A DNA stretch of 64,000 nucleotides from Alcaligenes endophyticus. GTDB taxonomy: Bacteria > Pseudomonadota > Gammaproteobacteria > Burkholderiales > Burkholderiaceae_B. The stretch is taken from NCBI RefSeq assembly GCF_026344035.1, contig NZ_JAPKND010000009.1:1-64000 (forward strand), read 5' to 3'. Below the pieces are notes generated by a model. That model saw only the letters and a list, made by a program, of their open reading frames with translations. It was not told the DNA's origin and did not search any database. How positions within the stretch are numbered: position 1 is the first letter of the stretch; every line of letters starts with the position of its first letter. Positions 43,306 through 54,362 of the stretch are shown one piece after another. Made by a program: the position numbers and the translations under genes.

Positions 43306-44616
43306 ATGCAGCCCGAGGTTGAAATTCTGTCCGGCTTGGAGCGCCGAGTCGATGTGGTCGTTTCCGTAGCCGACGTTGAAAAACAAGTACAGGCCCAACT
43401 TAAACGTGTTGCCCGTACAGCCAAAATTCAGGGCTTCCGTCCGGGTAAGGCGCCACTGTCCCTAATTGAGCGCAGCCATGGTCCTAGCGTTCGTTACGAT
43501 GCAATTAACGATGAAGTTGGTAAAGCACTGGATAAAGTATTCAGTGAAGCCAAATTGCGCGTAGCTGGTACGCCCAATCTTGAGGCCAAAGAGGGTGAGC
43601 AAGAAGAAGGCAAAATGGTTTTTACGGCAACTTTCGAGGTGTACCCAGAGGTTTCTGTACCAGAACTCTCAACACTGGAAGTTAAGCGCGTAAAAGTTGA
43701 TGTTGCCGACGACGATGTACAGCGCACCGTAGACGTATTGCGTAAGCAGCGTGCCAACTACGAAGTAAAAGAAGATCGTGAAGCTCAGGAAGACGATCGC
43801 ATCACGATGGACTTCAAAGGTACCATTGATGGGGTGGCTTTTGAAGGCGGTAGTGCAGAGGGGTTCCAGTATCTGCATGGCCGTGGTCGCATGCTGCCTG
43901 AGTTCGAAGAAGCCGTTAAAGGCATGAAGGCGGGGGAAAGCAAAACCTTCCCATTGGCCTTCCCTGAAGACTACGGTAGCAAAGAAGTTGCTGGTAAAAC
44001 AGCTGAGTTTGAAGTGACCGTTACTGAAGTGGCCGAACCTATTTTGCCTGAACTAGATGCTGAGTTTGCTCGGTCTTTAGGTCAAGCAGAAGGCGATGTA
44101 GAGGCGCTTATTGCTGACATTCGTGCCAATATCGAGCGTGAAGTGAAAGCTCGCGTACAGGCACGCAACAAGGCAGCAGTGATGGATGCCCTGTTGGCAG
44201 CGTCCAGCTTCGACGTGCCTAAAGCCTTAGTGAATAACGATATCGAAGGCCGTATTGTTGCTGCCCGTGCTGAGCTCAAAGAGCGTGGCATGCCCGATGC
44301 AGACAAAATGCCTATTCCTGCAGAAGCTTTCCAAGAAGAGTCTGAGCGTCGTGTGCGTTTAGGTTTGTTAGTATCTGATTTGGTGCGTGAAGCGGGCTTG
44401 CAAGCTAAACCTGAGCAAGTGCGTGAGCGTATCGAGGAATTCGCACAAAGTTATGAGCATCCCGCTGAAGTCGTAGCTTTTTATCTACAGGATCGTCAGC
44501 GCCGTTCCGAAATAGAGGCTGTTGTGCTCGAAGATAATGTTGTTGAGCACGTGTTGTCGCAAGCCAAAGTTACGGACGAGGAGGTGGCGTTCGACCAAAT
44601 TATGGGGACTAACTAA
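43306..44616 (+). CDS. tig: trigger factor
   Basis: Ribosome-bound chaperone and prolyl isomerase, 436 aa. N-terminal ribosome-binding signature is GFRPGKAP at about residues 46-53, the FKBP-type PPIase domain covers about 160-245 ([19 protein letters not shown]), and the C-terminal substrate-cradling arms follow. The stop overlaps the clpP ATG by one base (TAATG), implying coupled translation. First gene of tig-clpP-clpX-lon, a common proteobacterial order. Confidence 0.97.
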   Translation: MQPEVEILSGLERRVDVVVSVADVEKQVQAQLKRVARTAKIQGFRPGKAPLSLIERSHGPSVRYDAINDEVGKALDKVFSEAKLRVAGTPNLEAKEGEQEEGKMVFTATFEVYPEVSVPELSTLEVKRVKVDVADDDVQRTVDVLRKQRANYEVKEDREAQEDDRITMDFKGTIDGVAFEGGSAEGFQYLHGRGRMLPEFEEAVKGMKAGESKTFPLAFPEDYGSKEVAGKTAEFEVTVTEVAEPILPELDAEFARSLGQAEGDVEALIADIRANIEREVKARVQARNKAAVMDALLAASSFDVPKALVNNDIEGRIVAARAELKERGMPDADKMPIPAEAFQEESERRVRLGLLVSDLVREAGLQAKPEQVRERIEEFAQSYEHPAEVVAFYLQDRQRRSEIEAVVLEDNVVEHVLSQAKVTDEEVAFDQIMGTN

Positions 44617-45272
44617 TGTCGTCGAGTTTTGTCGACTTTTACGCTTCCATGCACGGTGGGCATTCCGTTGCCCCTTCCGGGCTGGGCTACGTACCAATTG
44701 TCGTAGAACAGTCTGGTCGTGGCGAGCGTTCGTATGATATTTACTCGCGCTTATTGCGCGAACGTATCATTTTTTTGGTAGGTCCGGTGCATGACAGTAT
44801 GGCCAACCTAATTGTGGCTCAGCTACTGTTTTTGGAGTCTGAAAATACCGAGAAAGACATTTCTTTGTATATCAATTCTCCCGGTGGCTCGGTGTATGCA
44901 GGGTTGGCTATTTATGACACGATGCAGTTCGTCAAGCCAGAGGTTGCTACCCTGTGTACAGGTATTGCCGCTAGCATGGGTGCTTTCTTGTTGTCTGCAG
45001 GGCAGAAAGGTAAGCGCTTCTCGCTACCAAACTCTCGGATCATGATTCACCAGCCTTCGGGTGGTGCGCAGGGTCAGGCTTCTGATATTCAGATTCAAGC
45101 CCGAGAGATTTTGAGTCTGCGGGAAAGGTTGAATCGTATATTGGCTGAAAACACAGGCCAGACGATTGAACGTATTGAACTCGATACAGAGCGAGACCAT
45201 TTCATGGACGCTGGCGAAGCACAGGTCTATGGTCTGATCGATAAAGTGATGACATCGCGCGCCGATACGTAA
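44616..45272 (+). CDS. clpP: ATP-dependent Clp protease proteolytic subunit
   Basis: Serine protease forming a 14-mer barrel with ClpX or ClpA, 218 aa. The catalytic triad is visible: Ser in [11 protein letters not shown], His in MIHQPSGG and Asp in [10 protein letters not shown]. The first about 25 residues (to [11 protein letters not shown]) are a propeptide longer than in E. coli ClpP. Immediately after tig, 128 bases before clpX. Confidence 0.97.
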   Translation: MSSSFVDFYASMHGGHSVAPSGLGYVPIVVEQSGRGERSYDIYSRLLRERIIFLVGPVHDSMANLIVAQLLFLESENTEKDISLYINSPGGSVYAGLAIYDTMQFVKPEVATLCTGIAASMGAFLLSAGQKGKRFSLPNSRIMIHQPSGGAQGQASDIQIQAREILSLRERLNRILAENTGQTIERIELDTERDHFMDAGEAQVYGLIDKVMTSRADT

Positions 45273-45400
45273 TTTTACGTCTTAGAATCACGCCGAATCC
45301 GGGAGCTTTTTTGAAGCGACCGGATTCTTATAGCGTTAAGGTTCATCTCCCTCTTTTAGGGCAATTTTGTCCTTATCTCATTCTGATGTGAAAGAAATAT

Positions 45401-46705
45401 ATGTCCGAAAAAAAATCGGTCGATGAAAAAGTTTTGCATTGTTCCTTTTGCAATAAAAGTCAGCATGAAGTCAAAAAGCTGATTGCTGGACCTGGCTCGG
45501 TCTATATTTGCGATGAGTGTATCGAACTTTGCACCGACATTATTCGTGAAGAAGCGCTCAACGCAAGCAAAGAAAGTGGTGAAAAGAAAGCGTTGCCAAC
45601 GCCACAAGAAATTAAAGAGTTTCTCGATGGCTACGTGATTGGGCAAGATATACCTAAGCGTACGCTAGCGGTGGCTGTGTATAACCACTACAAGCGCATT
45701 CAGAATGCGAAGGTCGATGACAACGGCGTTGAGTTGTCCAAAAGTAATATCCTCTTGATTGGACCTACCGGCTCTGGGAAAACGTTGCTAGCGCAAACGT
45801 TGGCGCGCATGTTGGATGTGCCATTCGTTATGGCAGATGCGACGACCCTGACCGAGGCAGGTTATGTCGGTGAGGATGTGGAAAATATTGTGCAGAAGTT
45901 GCTCCAAAACTGTGACTATGATGTCGAGAAAGCGCAACGAGCCATTATTTATATTGATGAAATTGATAAGATTTCTCGTAAATCAGATAATCCCTCTATC
46001 ACCCGTGACGTGTCCGGTGAAGGTGTACAGCAAGCATTGCTGAAGCTGATTGAAGGGACCGTGGCATCTGTGCCGCCACAAGGCGGGCGCAAACACCCGA
46101 ATCAAGATTTTGTGCAGGTTGATACCACCAATATCTTGTTTATCGTTGGCGGTGCATTTGATGGTCTAGAGAAAGTCATACGTGATCGCACCGAAAAATC
46201 GGGAATAGGTTTTTCTGCTTCTGTTCAAAGTAAGTCTGATCGCGGTGTCGGCGAGTTATTTGCCGAGGTTGAGCCTGAAGATATGATTAAGTTCGGGATC
46301 ATTCCCGAATTGGTAGGTCGCTTGCCCGTAGTGGCTACGTTGGAAGAGTTGCGTGAAGATGCGTTGGTGCGCATTTTAACCGAGCCCCGCAACGCGCTCA
46401 TTAAACAGTTTCAAAAGCTTCTTGAACTGGAAGACGTAGAGTTGCAAGTAGAGCCCGAGGCGTTGAGTGCTATTGCTCAACGTGCCATCAAGCGTCGTAC
46501 TGGTGCTCGTGGTTTGCGCAGCATCGTCGAATTGGCTCTGTTGGACACTATGTACGAGTTGCCCTCACGCACTGATGTCAGTAAAGTAATCTTGACTGAA
46601 GGGGCTATCTTGGGCAAGGAAAAACCCGAATTGATACTTGGGCGTACTTTGGATGATAGTAGTGCTAGTAGCTCTGATAAACCGGTAAAGGATGCGGCAG
46701 CGTAA
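45401..46705 (+). CDS. clpX: Clp protease ATP-binding subunit ClpX
   Basis: AAA+ unfoldase that feeds ClpP, 434 aa. N-terminal zinc finger CSFCNKSQ...CDECIELC; Walker A GPTGSGKT; pore loop AGYVGEDVE; Walker [12 protein letters not shown]; ClpP-contact loop near IGFSAS. Separate from clpP by 128 bases with no hairpin, so cotranscription is likely. A hairpin at 46801 lies between clpX and lon. Confidence 0.97.
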   Translation: MSEKKSVDEKVLHCSFCNKSQHEVKKLIAGPGSVYICDECIELCTDIIREEALNASKESGEKKALPTPQEIKEFLDGYVIGQDIPKRTLAVAVYNHYKRIQNAKVDDNGVELSKSNILLIGPTGSGKTLLAQTLARMLDVPFVMADATTLTEAGYVGEDVENIVQKLLQNCDYDVEKAQRAIIYIDEIDKISRKSDNPSITRDVSGEGVQQALLKLIEGTVASVPPQGGRKHPNQDFVQVDTTNILFIVGGAFDGLEKVIRDRTEKSGIGFSASVQSKSDRGVGELFAEVEPEDMIKFGIIPELVGRLPVVATLEELREDALVRILTEPRNALIKQFQKLLELEDVELQVEPEALSAIAQRAIKRRTGARGLRSIVELALLDTMYELPSRTDVSKVILTEGAILGKEKPELILGRTLDDSSASSSDKPVKDAAA

Positions 46706-46800
46706 ATCGCTAGTATTTTTTAACGAAATCATTTAAGTTGTAAATAGCTACTTGAAATACTGAATTTTGACTCCATTTGAGACTCAATAGCTTGATCTGC

Positions 46801-46826
46801 GAAAGGGAAGCCAAGGCTTCCCTTTC
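46801..46826 (+). repeat. perfect 12-bp hairpin upstream of lon
   Basis: GAAAGGGAAGCC-AA-GGCTTCCCTTTC, 31 bases before the lon ATG. There is no T run; it could weaken read-through from clpX or hide the lon ribosome region. Confidence 0.65.
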
Positions 46827-46856
46827 GTGTCAAGAGGACATTGAAAGGAAATAATT

Positions 46857-49316
46857 ATGTCTGAGAGCCAGATGCTTACCATGGAGCCCACCGACCTGCC
46901 ATTGTTGCCTTTGCGCGATGTGGTGGTGTTTCCGCACATGGTAATCCCGCTATTTGTAGGCAGGCCTCGTTCTATCAAGGCACTAGAACTGGCTATGGAG
47001 TCCGGCAATAACATCATGCTGGTGGCTCAACGCTCGGCTGGAAAAGATGAGCCCGCTCCTGAAGATCTGTACGAAATTGGGTGTGCAGCGAGTATTTTGC
47101 AAATGCTGAAACTTCCTGATGGCACTGTTAAGGTGTTGGTGGAAGGGCAGCAGCGTGCGCGTATTACTCAAGTCAATGATCTTGAATCGCATTACACGGC
47201 ATCGGTGGTGGCGGTTGAAGTCCATGAAGGTGAAGCCTCCGAAACAGAAGCACTGCGTCGAGCTGTTCTAGCCCAGTTCGAACAATATGTGAAGTTGAAT
47301 AAAAAAATCCCCCAAGAGATTCTGACCTCGCTAACCGGTATTACCGAAGCAGGGCGCTTGGGCGACACGATTGCAGCACATTTACCGCTTAAGCTAGAGC
47401 AAAAGCAACAAATGTTAGAGACCTCCAGTGCCCAAGAGCGTTTGGAAAGTCTGTTAACCCAATTAGAAAGTGAAATCGACATACTGCAAGTGGAGAAACG
47501 CATTCGCGGCCGCGTTAAAAAGCAGATGGAGAAAAGTCAACGCGATTACTACTTGAATGAGCAGGTCAAAGCCATTCAGAAAGAATTGGGCGAAGGCGAA
47601 GAGGGTGCTGACGTTGAAGAGCTAGAGCGTCGTATCCAAGAAGCTCAGCTCAGCAAAGACGCGCAGAAAAAAGCCGACTCAGAAATGAAAAAGCTCAAGC
47701 TTATGTCGCCAATGTCGGCCGAGGCGACGGTGGTGCGCAACTACATTGAGACCTTAGTGGGCTTGCCGTGGCGTAAAAAAAGCCGCATCAATAACTCGCT
47801 AACTAATGCCGAAGAGGTGCTAGATGCCGATCATTACGGCCTAGAAAAAGTCAAAGAGCGCATTTTGGAATATTTGGCCGTACAACAGCGAGTCGATAAG
47901 CTCAAAGCGCCTATCCTGTGTTTGGTAGGCCCTCCAGGGGTGGGGAAAACCTCTTTGGGGCAGTCAATCGCTAAGGCCACCAACCGCAAATTTGTGCGCA
48001 TGGCCTTGGGGGGTGTACGAGACGAAGCTGAGATTCGTGGGCATCGTCGTACTTACATAGGCTCTATGCCTGGTAAGGTGCTACAAAACATGAGCAAAGT
48101 GGGTGTACGTAATCCTTTGTTCCTGCTAGATGAAATAGACAAAATGGGCGCAGATTTCCGCGGTGATCCGTCTTCGGCTTTGCTCGAGGTGCTGGATCCC
48201 GAGCAGAATCATACTTTCCAGGATCATTACCTGGAAGTGGATTACGATCTGTCCGATGTCATGTTTGTGGCGACCAGTAATACGTTGAATATTCCGCCTG
48301 CGTTACTAGATCGCATGGAAGTTATTCGTTTATCTGGATATACCGAAGACGAAAAAGTACACATTGCTTTCGATCACCTGTTGCCTAAGTTGATGAAAAA
48401 CAATGGTGTGCATCCTTCCGAGTTGCAAGTAGACGAGGCAGCGATTCGGGATATCGTGCGCTATTACACACGCGAAGCTGGGGTGCGCTCTCTTGAGCGT
48501 GAGATCAGCAAGATCTGCCGTAAGGTCGTACGCAAGTTGCTGGAGGCAGCGCCAAAGGGCAGGAATCGTCGTCAGCCACTAAGTTCCGAACCAGTCGTGG
48601 TGACAGCCGAAAATCTCAATGATTACTTGGGTGTGCGCCGCTATAACTTCGGTTTGGCAGAGAAAGAAAACAAGCTAGGCCAGGTAACTGGCTTAGCGTG
48701 GACCGAAGTGGGTGGTGATCTATTGACGATCGAAGTGGCTGATATGCCCGGTAAAGGCAATGTGCTACGCACGGGGTCTATCGGCGATGTCATGAAAGAG
48801 TCGGTGGAAGCGGCACGCACAGTTGTGCGCTCGCGAGCTCAAAAGTGGGGTATCCATGATACCGCCTTCGAGAAACGCGATTTGCACGTCCACTTCCCAG
48901 AAGGCGCTACGCCCAAAGACGGTCCCTCTGCCGGGATTGCGATTACTACCGCAATAGTGTCTACCTTCACAGGTATTCCTGTACGGGCAGATGTCGCGAT
49001 GACAGGTGAAATAACCCTGCGTGGTGAAGTGTTGGCGATTGGCGGTTTAAAAGAAAAACTGCTAGCCGCTCACCGTGGTGGTATTAAAACTGTCATCATC
49101 CCTGAAGAGAATGTGAAAGACTTGTCTGATATTCCAGATAACGTTAAAAATCATCTGGAGATCGTGCCAGTACGTTGGATTGATCGGGTATTGGAAGTTG
49201 CCTTGCAAGACCCTATCACTCCATTGTCAGACGAGGAGTTCGAACGTTTAACCGCCGAAGCAGCTGCTGCGGCGCGTGGTAACGGTCCAGCTACAGGTGG
49301 TAGTTTGAAGCACTAA
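46857..49316 (+). CDS. lon: ATP-dependent protease Lon
   Basis: Single-chain AAA+ protease of 819 aa. The N-terminal substrate domain starts LPLLPLRDVVVFPHMVIPLF; Walker A GPPGVGKTSLG; Walker B LFLLDEIDKMG; the protease dyad is the Ser of PKDGPSAGIAI and the Lys of GGLKEKLLAAHRGG. Degrades misfolded and regulatory proteins. AAAGGAAATAATT precedes the ATG. The four proteostasis genes end at a strong terminator. Confidence 0.97.
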   Translation: MSESQMLTMEPTDLPLLPLRDVVVFPHMVIPLFVGRPRSIKALELAMESGNNIMLVAQRSAGKDEPAPEDLYEIGCAASILQMLKLPDGTVKVLVEGQQRARITQVNDLESHYTASVVAVEVHEGEASETEALRRAVLAQFEQYVKLNKKIPQEILTSLTGITEAGRLGDTIAAHLPLKLEQKQQMLETSSAQERLESLLTQLESEIDILQVEKRIRGRVKKQMEKSQRDYYLNEQVKAIQKELGEGEEGADVEELERRIQEAQLSKDAQKKADSEMKKLKLMSPMSAEATVVRNYIETLVGLPWRKKSRINNSLTNAEEVLDADHYGLEKVKERILEYLAVQQRVDKLKAPILCLVGPPGVGKTSLGQSIAKATNRKFVRMALGGVRDEAEIRGHRRTYIGSMPGKVLQNMSKVGVRNPLFLLDEIDKMGADFRGDPSSALLEVLDPEQNHTFQDHYLEVDYDLSDVMFVATSNTLNIPPALLDRMEVIRLSGYTEDEKVHIAFDHLLPKLMKNNGVHPSELQVDEAAIRDIVRYYTREAGVRSLEREISKICRKVVRKLLEAAPKGRNRRQPLSSEPVVVTAENLNDYLGVRRYNFGLAEKENKLGQVTGLAWTEVGGDLLTIEVADMPGKGNVLRTGSIGDVMKESVEAARTVVRSRAQKWGIHDTAFEKRDLHVHFPEGATPKDGPSAGIAITTAIVSTFTGIPVRADVAMTGEITLRGEVLAIGGLKEKLLAAHRGGIKTVIIPEENVKDLSDIPDNVKNHLEIVPVRWIDRVLEVALQDPITPLSDEEFERLTAEAAAAARGNGPATGGSLKH

Positions 49317-49335
49317 CATTAGTGTTGAATTTGGT

Positions 49336-49371
49336 AAGCCCCGGTACTGTTTAACAGTCCGGGGTTTTTTT
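49336..49371 (+). terminator. terminator after lon
   Basis: CCCCGG-TACTGT stem with ACAGT-CCGGGG and a T run. Confidence 0.88.
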
Positions 49372-49379
49372 ATGGCTAT

Positions 49380-50258
49380 TTAGTGATGTATTTGTGCCAG
49401 CAATTGAGCAAAGCGTTGTTGTATCCAAAGCAAAATGGGCGAGGCTGGCCAACCTTGTCGCCATAGCATGCGGACGCTTAAGGGCGGCAGTTGCAGGGCG
49501 GGGCAATGTAGTTGCTGTAAGGGGCGACGATAAGCCAGATACTTACCGATATTCACAGGGATGATCGCCCAGCCTAGATTGTCCGCAATCATTTCCGCTA
49601 TGCTGTAAAAGCTGTCTGAGCGCCAGAGCCTTGGGCTATAAGCAGTTTCCTCTACCTCTTCCACCGCCATGATGAGCTGTCTATACTCGGCCAAGTCTCG
49701 CACGCTTACCGATGGAAGTTTGAGTAAAGGGTGGCCTTGGACAACGAAGATTCCTTGAGCGACCCACGCTAAGTGAGCTTGTTCAAAGTGAGCAGGTAGT
49801 GCGCCCCGCACGAAATGTATACCTGCTTGCGCGCGCTGCTGTTCTACTTGATCGCCCACTTCGCTGGCGGTTCCGTGCAGTAAGGTGAGATCTAATTCTG
49901 GAAACTGATGGGATAGTTCGCTGGTTAGGTGACTAATTGCGGTGTAGGGGAGTGCCTCATCGAGGGCGAGGCTTAGGCTGGCTGGGCTACCTTTGTGCAA
50001 AGCCTGTGCTCGGGTGTCCATCGCCTGAGCTTGGCGTAGTAGATGGCGTGCCTCAAGCAGCAGCACTTGACCGGCATCAGTGAGGTGGGCATTGCGTTTG
50101 CTGCGGTCAAAAAGTTGCACGCCTAAATCTGCTTCAAGTAGCGCGATGGCGGTGCTGACGGCAGACTGAGCTTTCCCTTGAGAGCGCGCTGCAGCGCTAA
50201 AAGAGCCGCTTTCAGCAGTTAAAATAAATTGGCGTAATTGCTCTAGTGTCCATTGCAT
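49380..50258 (-). CDS. LysR-type regulator, divergent from MFS exporter
   Basis: A 292-aa LTTR. HTH in residues 1-60 (FILTAESGSFSAAARSQGKAQ then SAVSTAIALLEADLG), effector domain 90-290. It faces the MFS gene, the standard arrangement for a regulator and its target. The gap of 24 bases to the first possible MFS start is too small for both promoters, so the MFS start is probably further downstream. Confidence 0.85.
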   Translation of the reverse strand: MQWTLEQLRQFILTAESGSFSAAARSQGKAQSAVSTAIALLEADLGVQLFDRSKRNAHLTDAGQVLLLEARHLLRQAQAMDTRAQALHKGSPASLSLALDEALPYTAISHLTSELSHQFPELDLTLLHGTASEVGDQVEQQRAQAGIHFVRGALPAHFEQAHLAWVAQGIFVVQGHPLLKLPSVSVRDLAEYRQLIMAVEEVEETAYSPRLWRSDSFYSIAEMIADNLGWAIIPVNIGKYLAYRRPLQQLHCPALQLPPLSVRMLWRQGWPASPILLWIQQRFAQLLAQIHH

Positions 50259-50282
50259 AAGGCGATAGTATCTGTTTTTTAG

Positions 50283-51926
50283 ATGGAATCCAACTTTATC
50301 GATTTTAAAATGAGTTGGATAATAATGCTTTCAACAACCGCAGCCCTTGGCTTATTGCTTACAAGGCCTGCTTATCTTGTGTTTCCTACCTCTCTTTTCC
50401 TCACCACCACAACAGCTCCGCTATCATCACTTCGCCGTTGGGCCGTATTAGTTGTTGTAGGGCTAGGTCTGTTGATTGTGGCGCTCGATGTCACCATACT
50501 CTACACCGCTTTGCCAACGCTAGAGCGCGAATTACATGCTAGTACTACTCAGGGTTTGTGGATTATCAATGCTTACCCTTTAGTAACAGCGGGCTTGCTA
50601 CTCGGAGCAGGCACCCTAGGCGATCGGGTCGGACATCGAAGCTTATATTTACTCGGTTTATTGGTATTTGCTGCCGCCTCTTTTATGGCAGCACAATCCT
50701 TGACGGCTGAATGGTTAATTTTGGCTCGCGTGTTGCAAGCGGTGGGTGCGGCAGCGATGATGCCTGCCACCTTAGCGCTTTTACGTCTTGTTTTTTTGGA
50801 TGAGCGCGAGCGTAACGTTGCTATTTCGGTTTGGGCCAGCTTATCGTTGCTAGGTGCTGTGTTAGGCCCTTTACTAGGCGGCTGGTTGCTTGAGCATTAT
50901 GCTTGGGGAAGTATTTTCCTTATTAACTTGCCGGTGGCTTTATTGGCAATAATTGGAGCTTTGTGGCTGGCGCCCCCTCAACAGCCAGCTACAGTACTTC
51001 AGCCTTGGGATTGGCGCTCATCTTTATTAGCGCTAGTGGCTTTATCGTCATTTGTGGCGGCGATTAAAGAAATGCTTGCCTCCCAGATATCGTTGTGGCT
51101 GATGATATTGTTATTTCTTGTCTCCCTTGGTGCGGCGATTTTATTTATCCGCCGCCAAACCACCTTGAGCTACCCATTATTAGATTTTTCCTTGTTTCGC
51201 AATGCGGCTTTTAGTTCAGGGGTACTGGCTGCGACCTTTGTAACGTTTGCTACCGGTGCACTACTCCTAAGTATCGCGCAACGTTTTCAATGGGTGGCTG
51301 CTTATACTCCCTTACAGGCCGGCTTATTAGTATCTGTCGTGTTTGTGGGTACCTTACCCAGTGGGTTAATAGGCGGTGCATTATTACACAAAGTCGGTTT
51401 GCGCTCTCTGTTATCGGGCGGTTTAGCCGTAGCTAGCGTAGGCCTATTGCTGGCTGCCTTCAGTCTTGACTTCGATATAACGGTGTTGGTGCTTGCTTTG
51501 TTAATCGCTGGCCTAGGTCTAGGCGCCACCATATCGGTTGCCTCTACGGCTATTATCGTCAATGCTCCTACCCACCGGGCAGGGATGGCAGCTTCGGTGG
51601 AGGAAGTCGCGTATGAGTTCGGCAGTTTGTTCGCAGTAGCAATATTGGGCAGTTTATTAACTGTTTTATATTCAAGTTCTTTGCAGTTGCCGTTTGATGC
51701 TCCAGAGGCTGCACGACATGGGATGGCCGAAGCTTTGATGTTGGCGTCTCAGGCAGGGGCTTCGGGTGGCGCTTTATTCGCGGCGGCGGCACGAGCGTTT
51801 GATTATGCTTTTAAGATGGTCATGCTTACTGCGGCGGCTTTGCTTTTTGGTGGGGCGCTTTTGACTGCTTATTTATTACGTCCATCGCGGCATATAATAA
51901 CTGGCTCTGTAGTGGTGTCAGCGTAG
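50283..51926 (+). CDS. MFS exporter, DHA2 (14-TM, EmrB/QacA/SmvA-like)
   Basis: Drug:H+ antiporter of up to 547 aa with about 14 membrane segments. The core starts at RRWAVLVVVGLGLLIVALDV, with motif A GTLGDRVGHRSLYL and motif C LGAVLGPLLGG. Closest in look to SmvA/QacA (quaternary ammonium, methyl viologen export). ATG 50283 or 50325 precede a 40-residue hydrophobic leader not seen in relatives; the true start may be still later. Neighbouring LysR gene is the likely regulator. Confidence 0.85.
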   Translation: MESNFIDFKMSWIIMLSTTAALGLLLTRPAYLVFPTSLFLTTTTAPLSSLRRWAVLVVVGLGLLIVALDVTILYTALPTLERELHASTTQGLWIINAYPLVTAGLLLGAGTLGDRVGHRSLYLLGLLVFAAASFMAAQSLTAEWLILARVLQAVGAAAMMPATLALLRLVFLDERERNVAISVWASLSLLGAVLGPLLGGWLLEHYAWGSIFLINLPVALLAIIGALWLAPPQQPATVLQPWDWRSSLLALVALSSFVAAIKEMLASQISLWLMILLFLVSLGAAILFIRRQTTLSYPLLDFSLFRNAAFSSGVLAATFVTFATGALLLSIAQRFQWVAAYTPLQAGLLVSVVFVGTLPSGLIGGALLHKVGLRSLLSGGLAVASVGLLLAAFSLDFDITVLVLALLIAGLGLGATISVASTAIIVNAPTHRAGMAASVEEVAYEFGSLFAVAILGSLLTVLYSSSLQLPFDAPEAARHGMAEALMLASQAGASGGALFAAAARAFDYAFKMVMLTAAALLFGGALLTAYLLRPSRHIITGSVVVSA

Positions 51927-51947
51927 TTACTACACTAAGTGAACGTT

Positions 51948-51977
51948 AACGGGCCGCTTTATTGAGGCCCGTTTTTC
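51948..51977 (+). terminator. terminator after the MFS gene
   Basis: AACGGGCC (51948-51955) with GGCCCGTT (51967-51974) and TTTTT. Confidence 0.85.
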
Positions 51978-52161
51978 TGTGTTAGTGTCAGCTTACTGCG
52001 TTTAAAAAAAACAATTATTCAACGATAGTGATAGTGGCTTTAACGAGTAATCCCAGTAAGGTATGGGGTGGGATTACACCGTTTGAGTGGCAATAGTTCG
52101 TGCGCATAATAAGTGCTAGCTTGGACGATTAACGAATTATATTTAAGTACGAGGAGAAGCG

Positions 52162-53643
52162 ATGAGTACCCCGATTGTTATTATGTTCGCGATTTATATC
52201 GCTATTATGCTTTTAATTGGGTGGTTTGGTTACCGCTCTACGCAGGATTTGTCCGATTACATTTTAGGCGGCAGAAAACTGGGGGCATTTGTCGTGGCCC
52301 TTGCTGCGGGCGCATCAGACATGAGCGGTTGGTTATTAATGGGCTTGCCCGGAGCTATTTATACCGAAGGTATTTCTGCGTCATGGATTGCTATAGGACT
52401 GATTATAGGCGCTTATCTGAACTGGTTATTTGTCGCACCACGTTTACGCGTGTATACAGAACGTTCTGGCGACGCCCTCACACTGCCTGATTATTTTTCT
52501 AATCGATTCGATGATAGAAATAACATTTTGCGCATCGTTTCGGCGGTTGTGATCTTAGTGTTTTTCACTTTGTATTGCGCATCCGGTGTAGTGGCTGGGG
52601 CCCGCCTTTTTGAAAGTATGTTCAACATGCCTTATCACACCGCCTTATGGGTGGGGGCGGTGTGCACGATTGCCTACGTTTTTATCGGCGGCTTTCTAGC
52701 AGTAAGTTGGACCGATACCGTTCAAGCGTCGTTAATGTTCACCGCTTTAGTGTTGACCCCGTTATTCATTCTTAACGATGTTGGCGGGGCAGGGGAAGCG
52801 GTTTCAGTGGCGCAGCAAGTCAATATAAACAGCGTTAATATGTTGTCTGGGGTATCGACACTAGGGGTGTTGTCAGCCTTAGCTTGGGGGCTAGGTTATT
52901 TTGGTCAGCCACATATTTTGGTCAGGTTTATGGCGGCCGACTCAGTTCAAACCATTCCGAATGCACGCCGCATTGGCATGACGTGGATGATTCTGTGTTT
53001 GGCGGGAGCCGTAGCAGTAGGCTTTTTTGGGATTGCTTATTTTCATGCGAATCCTGAGTTGGCGTCTGGTGTCGAGGCGAACGCTGAACGTGTATTTATT
53101 GAGTTGTCTATCCTCTTGTTTAATCCTTGGGTGGCAGGGGTATTGTTAGCAGCCATTCTCGCGGCCGTTATGAGCACGTTGTCTGCTCAGTTACTGGTGT
53201 GCTCAAGTTCTCTGACTCAAGATATTTATAAAACCTTTATTAAGCGGGATGCTTCCGATCAGCAGTTGGTGTGGTTTGGGCGTACGATGGTATTGGCGGT
53301 AGCGTTAGTAGCTATTTATTTAGCTTCAGACCCCAATAGCCGTGTGTTGTCGATGGTGAGCTATGCTTGGGCTGGTTTTGGGGCCGCCTTTGGGCCCGTG
53401 GTGTTACTGTCACTGGTGTGGTCGCGTATGACACGCGCCGGAGCCTTAGCGGGGATGATAACCGGCGCCTTGGTGGTACTGCTGTGGAAACGCCTGGCTT
53501 GGATCGAACTTTATGAAATAGTGCCAGGTTTTCTCTTGGCTGGCGTAGCGATTTATCTTGTCAGTATGATGACCGCGGCGCCTAGTAGGGAAACGACGGA
53601 ATTATTCGATGCCGTGCAGCGAGAAACACGCAGTGGCAGTTAA
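52162..53643 (+). CDS. putP: sodium/proline symporter PutP
   Basis: Na+-coupled proline uptake, 493 aa, about 13 membrane segments of the SSS family (E. coli PutP 502). Signature stretches: TQDLSDYILGGRKLGAFVVA, AGASDMSGWLLMGLPGA (Na+ and substrate site with Ser/Asp) and WGLGYFGQPHILVRFMA. Ribosome site GAGGAGAAGCG before ATG. No putA next to it. Convergent with lexA. Confidence 0.93.
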   Translation: MSTPIVIMFAIYIAIMLLIGWFGYRSTQDLSDYILGGRKLGAFVVALAAGASDMSGWLLMGLPGAIYTEGISASWIAIGLIIGAYLNWLFVAPRLRVYTERSGDALTLPDYFSNRFDDRNNILRIVSAVVILVFFTLYCASGVVAGARLFESMFNMPYHTALWVGAVCTIAYVFIGGFLAVSWTDTVQASLMFTALVLTPLFILNDVGGAGEAVSVAQQVNINSVNMLSGVSTLGVLSALAWGLGYFGQPHILVRFMAADSVQTIPNARRIGMTWMILCLAGAVAVGFFGIAYFHANPELASGVEANAERVFIELSILLFNPWVAGVLLAAILAAVMSTLSAQLLVCSSSLTQDIYKTFIKRDASDQQLVWFGRTMVLAVALVAIYLASDPNSRVLSMVSYAWAGFGAAFGPVVLLSLVWSRMTRAGALAGMITGALVVLLWKRLAWIELYEIVPGFLLAGVAIYLVSMMTAAPSRETTELFDAVQRETRSGS

Positions 53644-53669
53644 GCAGCTTATGATTTTTGGATGAAATG

Positions 53670-53693
53670 CAAGGCCGGCGAATGCTGGCCTTG
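53670..53693 (+). terminator. hairpin between convergent putP and lexA
   Basis: CAAGGCCGGC-GAAT-GCTGGCCTTG, one mismatch; no T run. Confidence 0.5.
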
Positions 53694-53709
53694 TTGCACG
53701 ACCAGCACG

Positions 53710-54345
53710 TTAATTCAAAGGGGTAGTGCGTATTAGCCCTACGGCGATACCTTCGAGTGAAAAGCTGTCTGGGTCGTCAATGATGATAGGCTCAAAGTCT
53801 GGATTCTCGGGTAGTAGCATCACTTGCTGACTAGAGCGGTGTAAGCGTTTGACAGTGACATCATCGCCAATACGCGCCACGATGATTTGTCCGTGGCGTG
53901 CCTCAGAGACTTTTTTTACGGCGAGTAAGTCGCCTTCAAGTATGCCTGCGTCACGCATACTGAGACCACGCACGCGTAGTAGATAGTCGGGTGTGTGGCT
54001 GAATAAACCGCTGTTCACCCCGATTTCACGTTCAATATGTGCAGCAGCTAATATGGGGCTACCTGCAGAGACACGACCAATAACCGGCAAGGTAAGTGCG
54101 TCTAGTAAAGACTCTACCATGGGCTTGGTTTCTTCCAGTAATAAACGTATGCCGCGTGAAGCACCGGCAGTAAGCTCTATAGCCCCCTTGCGCGCAAGTG
54201 CCTTTAAATGGTCTTCGGCGGCATTCGCAGAACGAAATCCGAGCACTTGGGCAATTTCAGCACGAGTAGGGGGAAACCCGGTACGCTCGATTTCAGTGCG
54301 GATGATATCCAGAACTTGTTGCTGGCGGGCCGTGAGCTTAATCAT
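53710..54345 (-). CDS. lexA: LexA repressor
   Basis: SOS repressor, 211 aa. Winged-helix N-terminus ([26 protein letters not shown]), cleavage site Ala94-Gly95 in RVSAGSP, catalytic Ser128 in RGLSMRDAG and Lys165 in DVTVKRLHR. RecA* triggers self-cleavage. A perfect SOS box lies 18 bases upstream, so it is autoregulated. Confidence 0.97.
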   Translation of the reverse strand: MIKLTARQQQVLDIIRTEIERTGFPPTRAEIAQVLGFRSANAAEDHLKALARKGAIELTAGASRGIRLLLEETKPMVESLLDALTLPVIGRVSAGSPILAAAHIEREIGVNSGLFSHTPDYLLRVRGLSMRDAGILEGDLLAVKKVSEARHGQIIVARIGDDVTVKRLHRSSQQVMLLPENPDFEPIIIDDPDSFSLEGIAVGLIRTTPLN

Positions 54346-54362
54346 TGTTGAGTCTTATTGGG

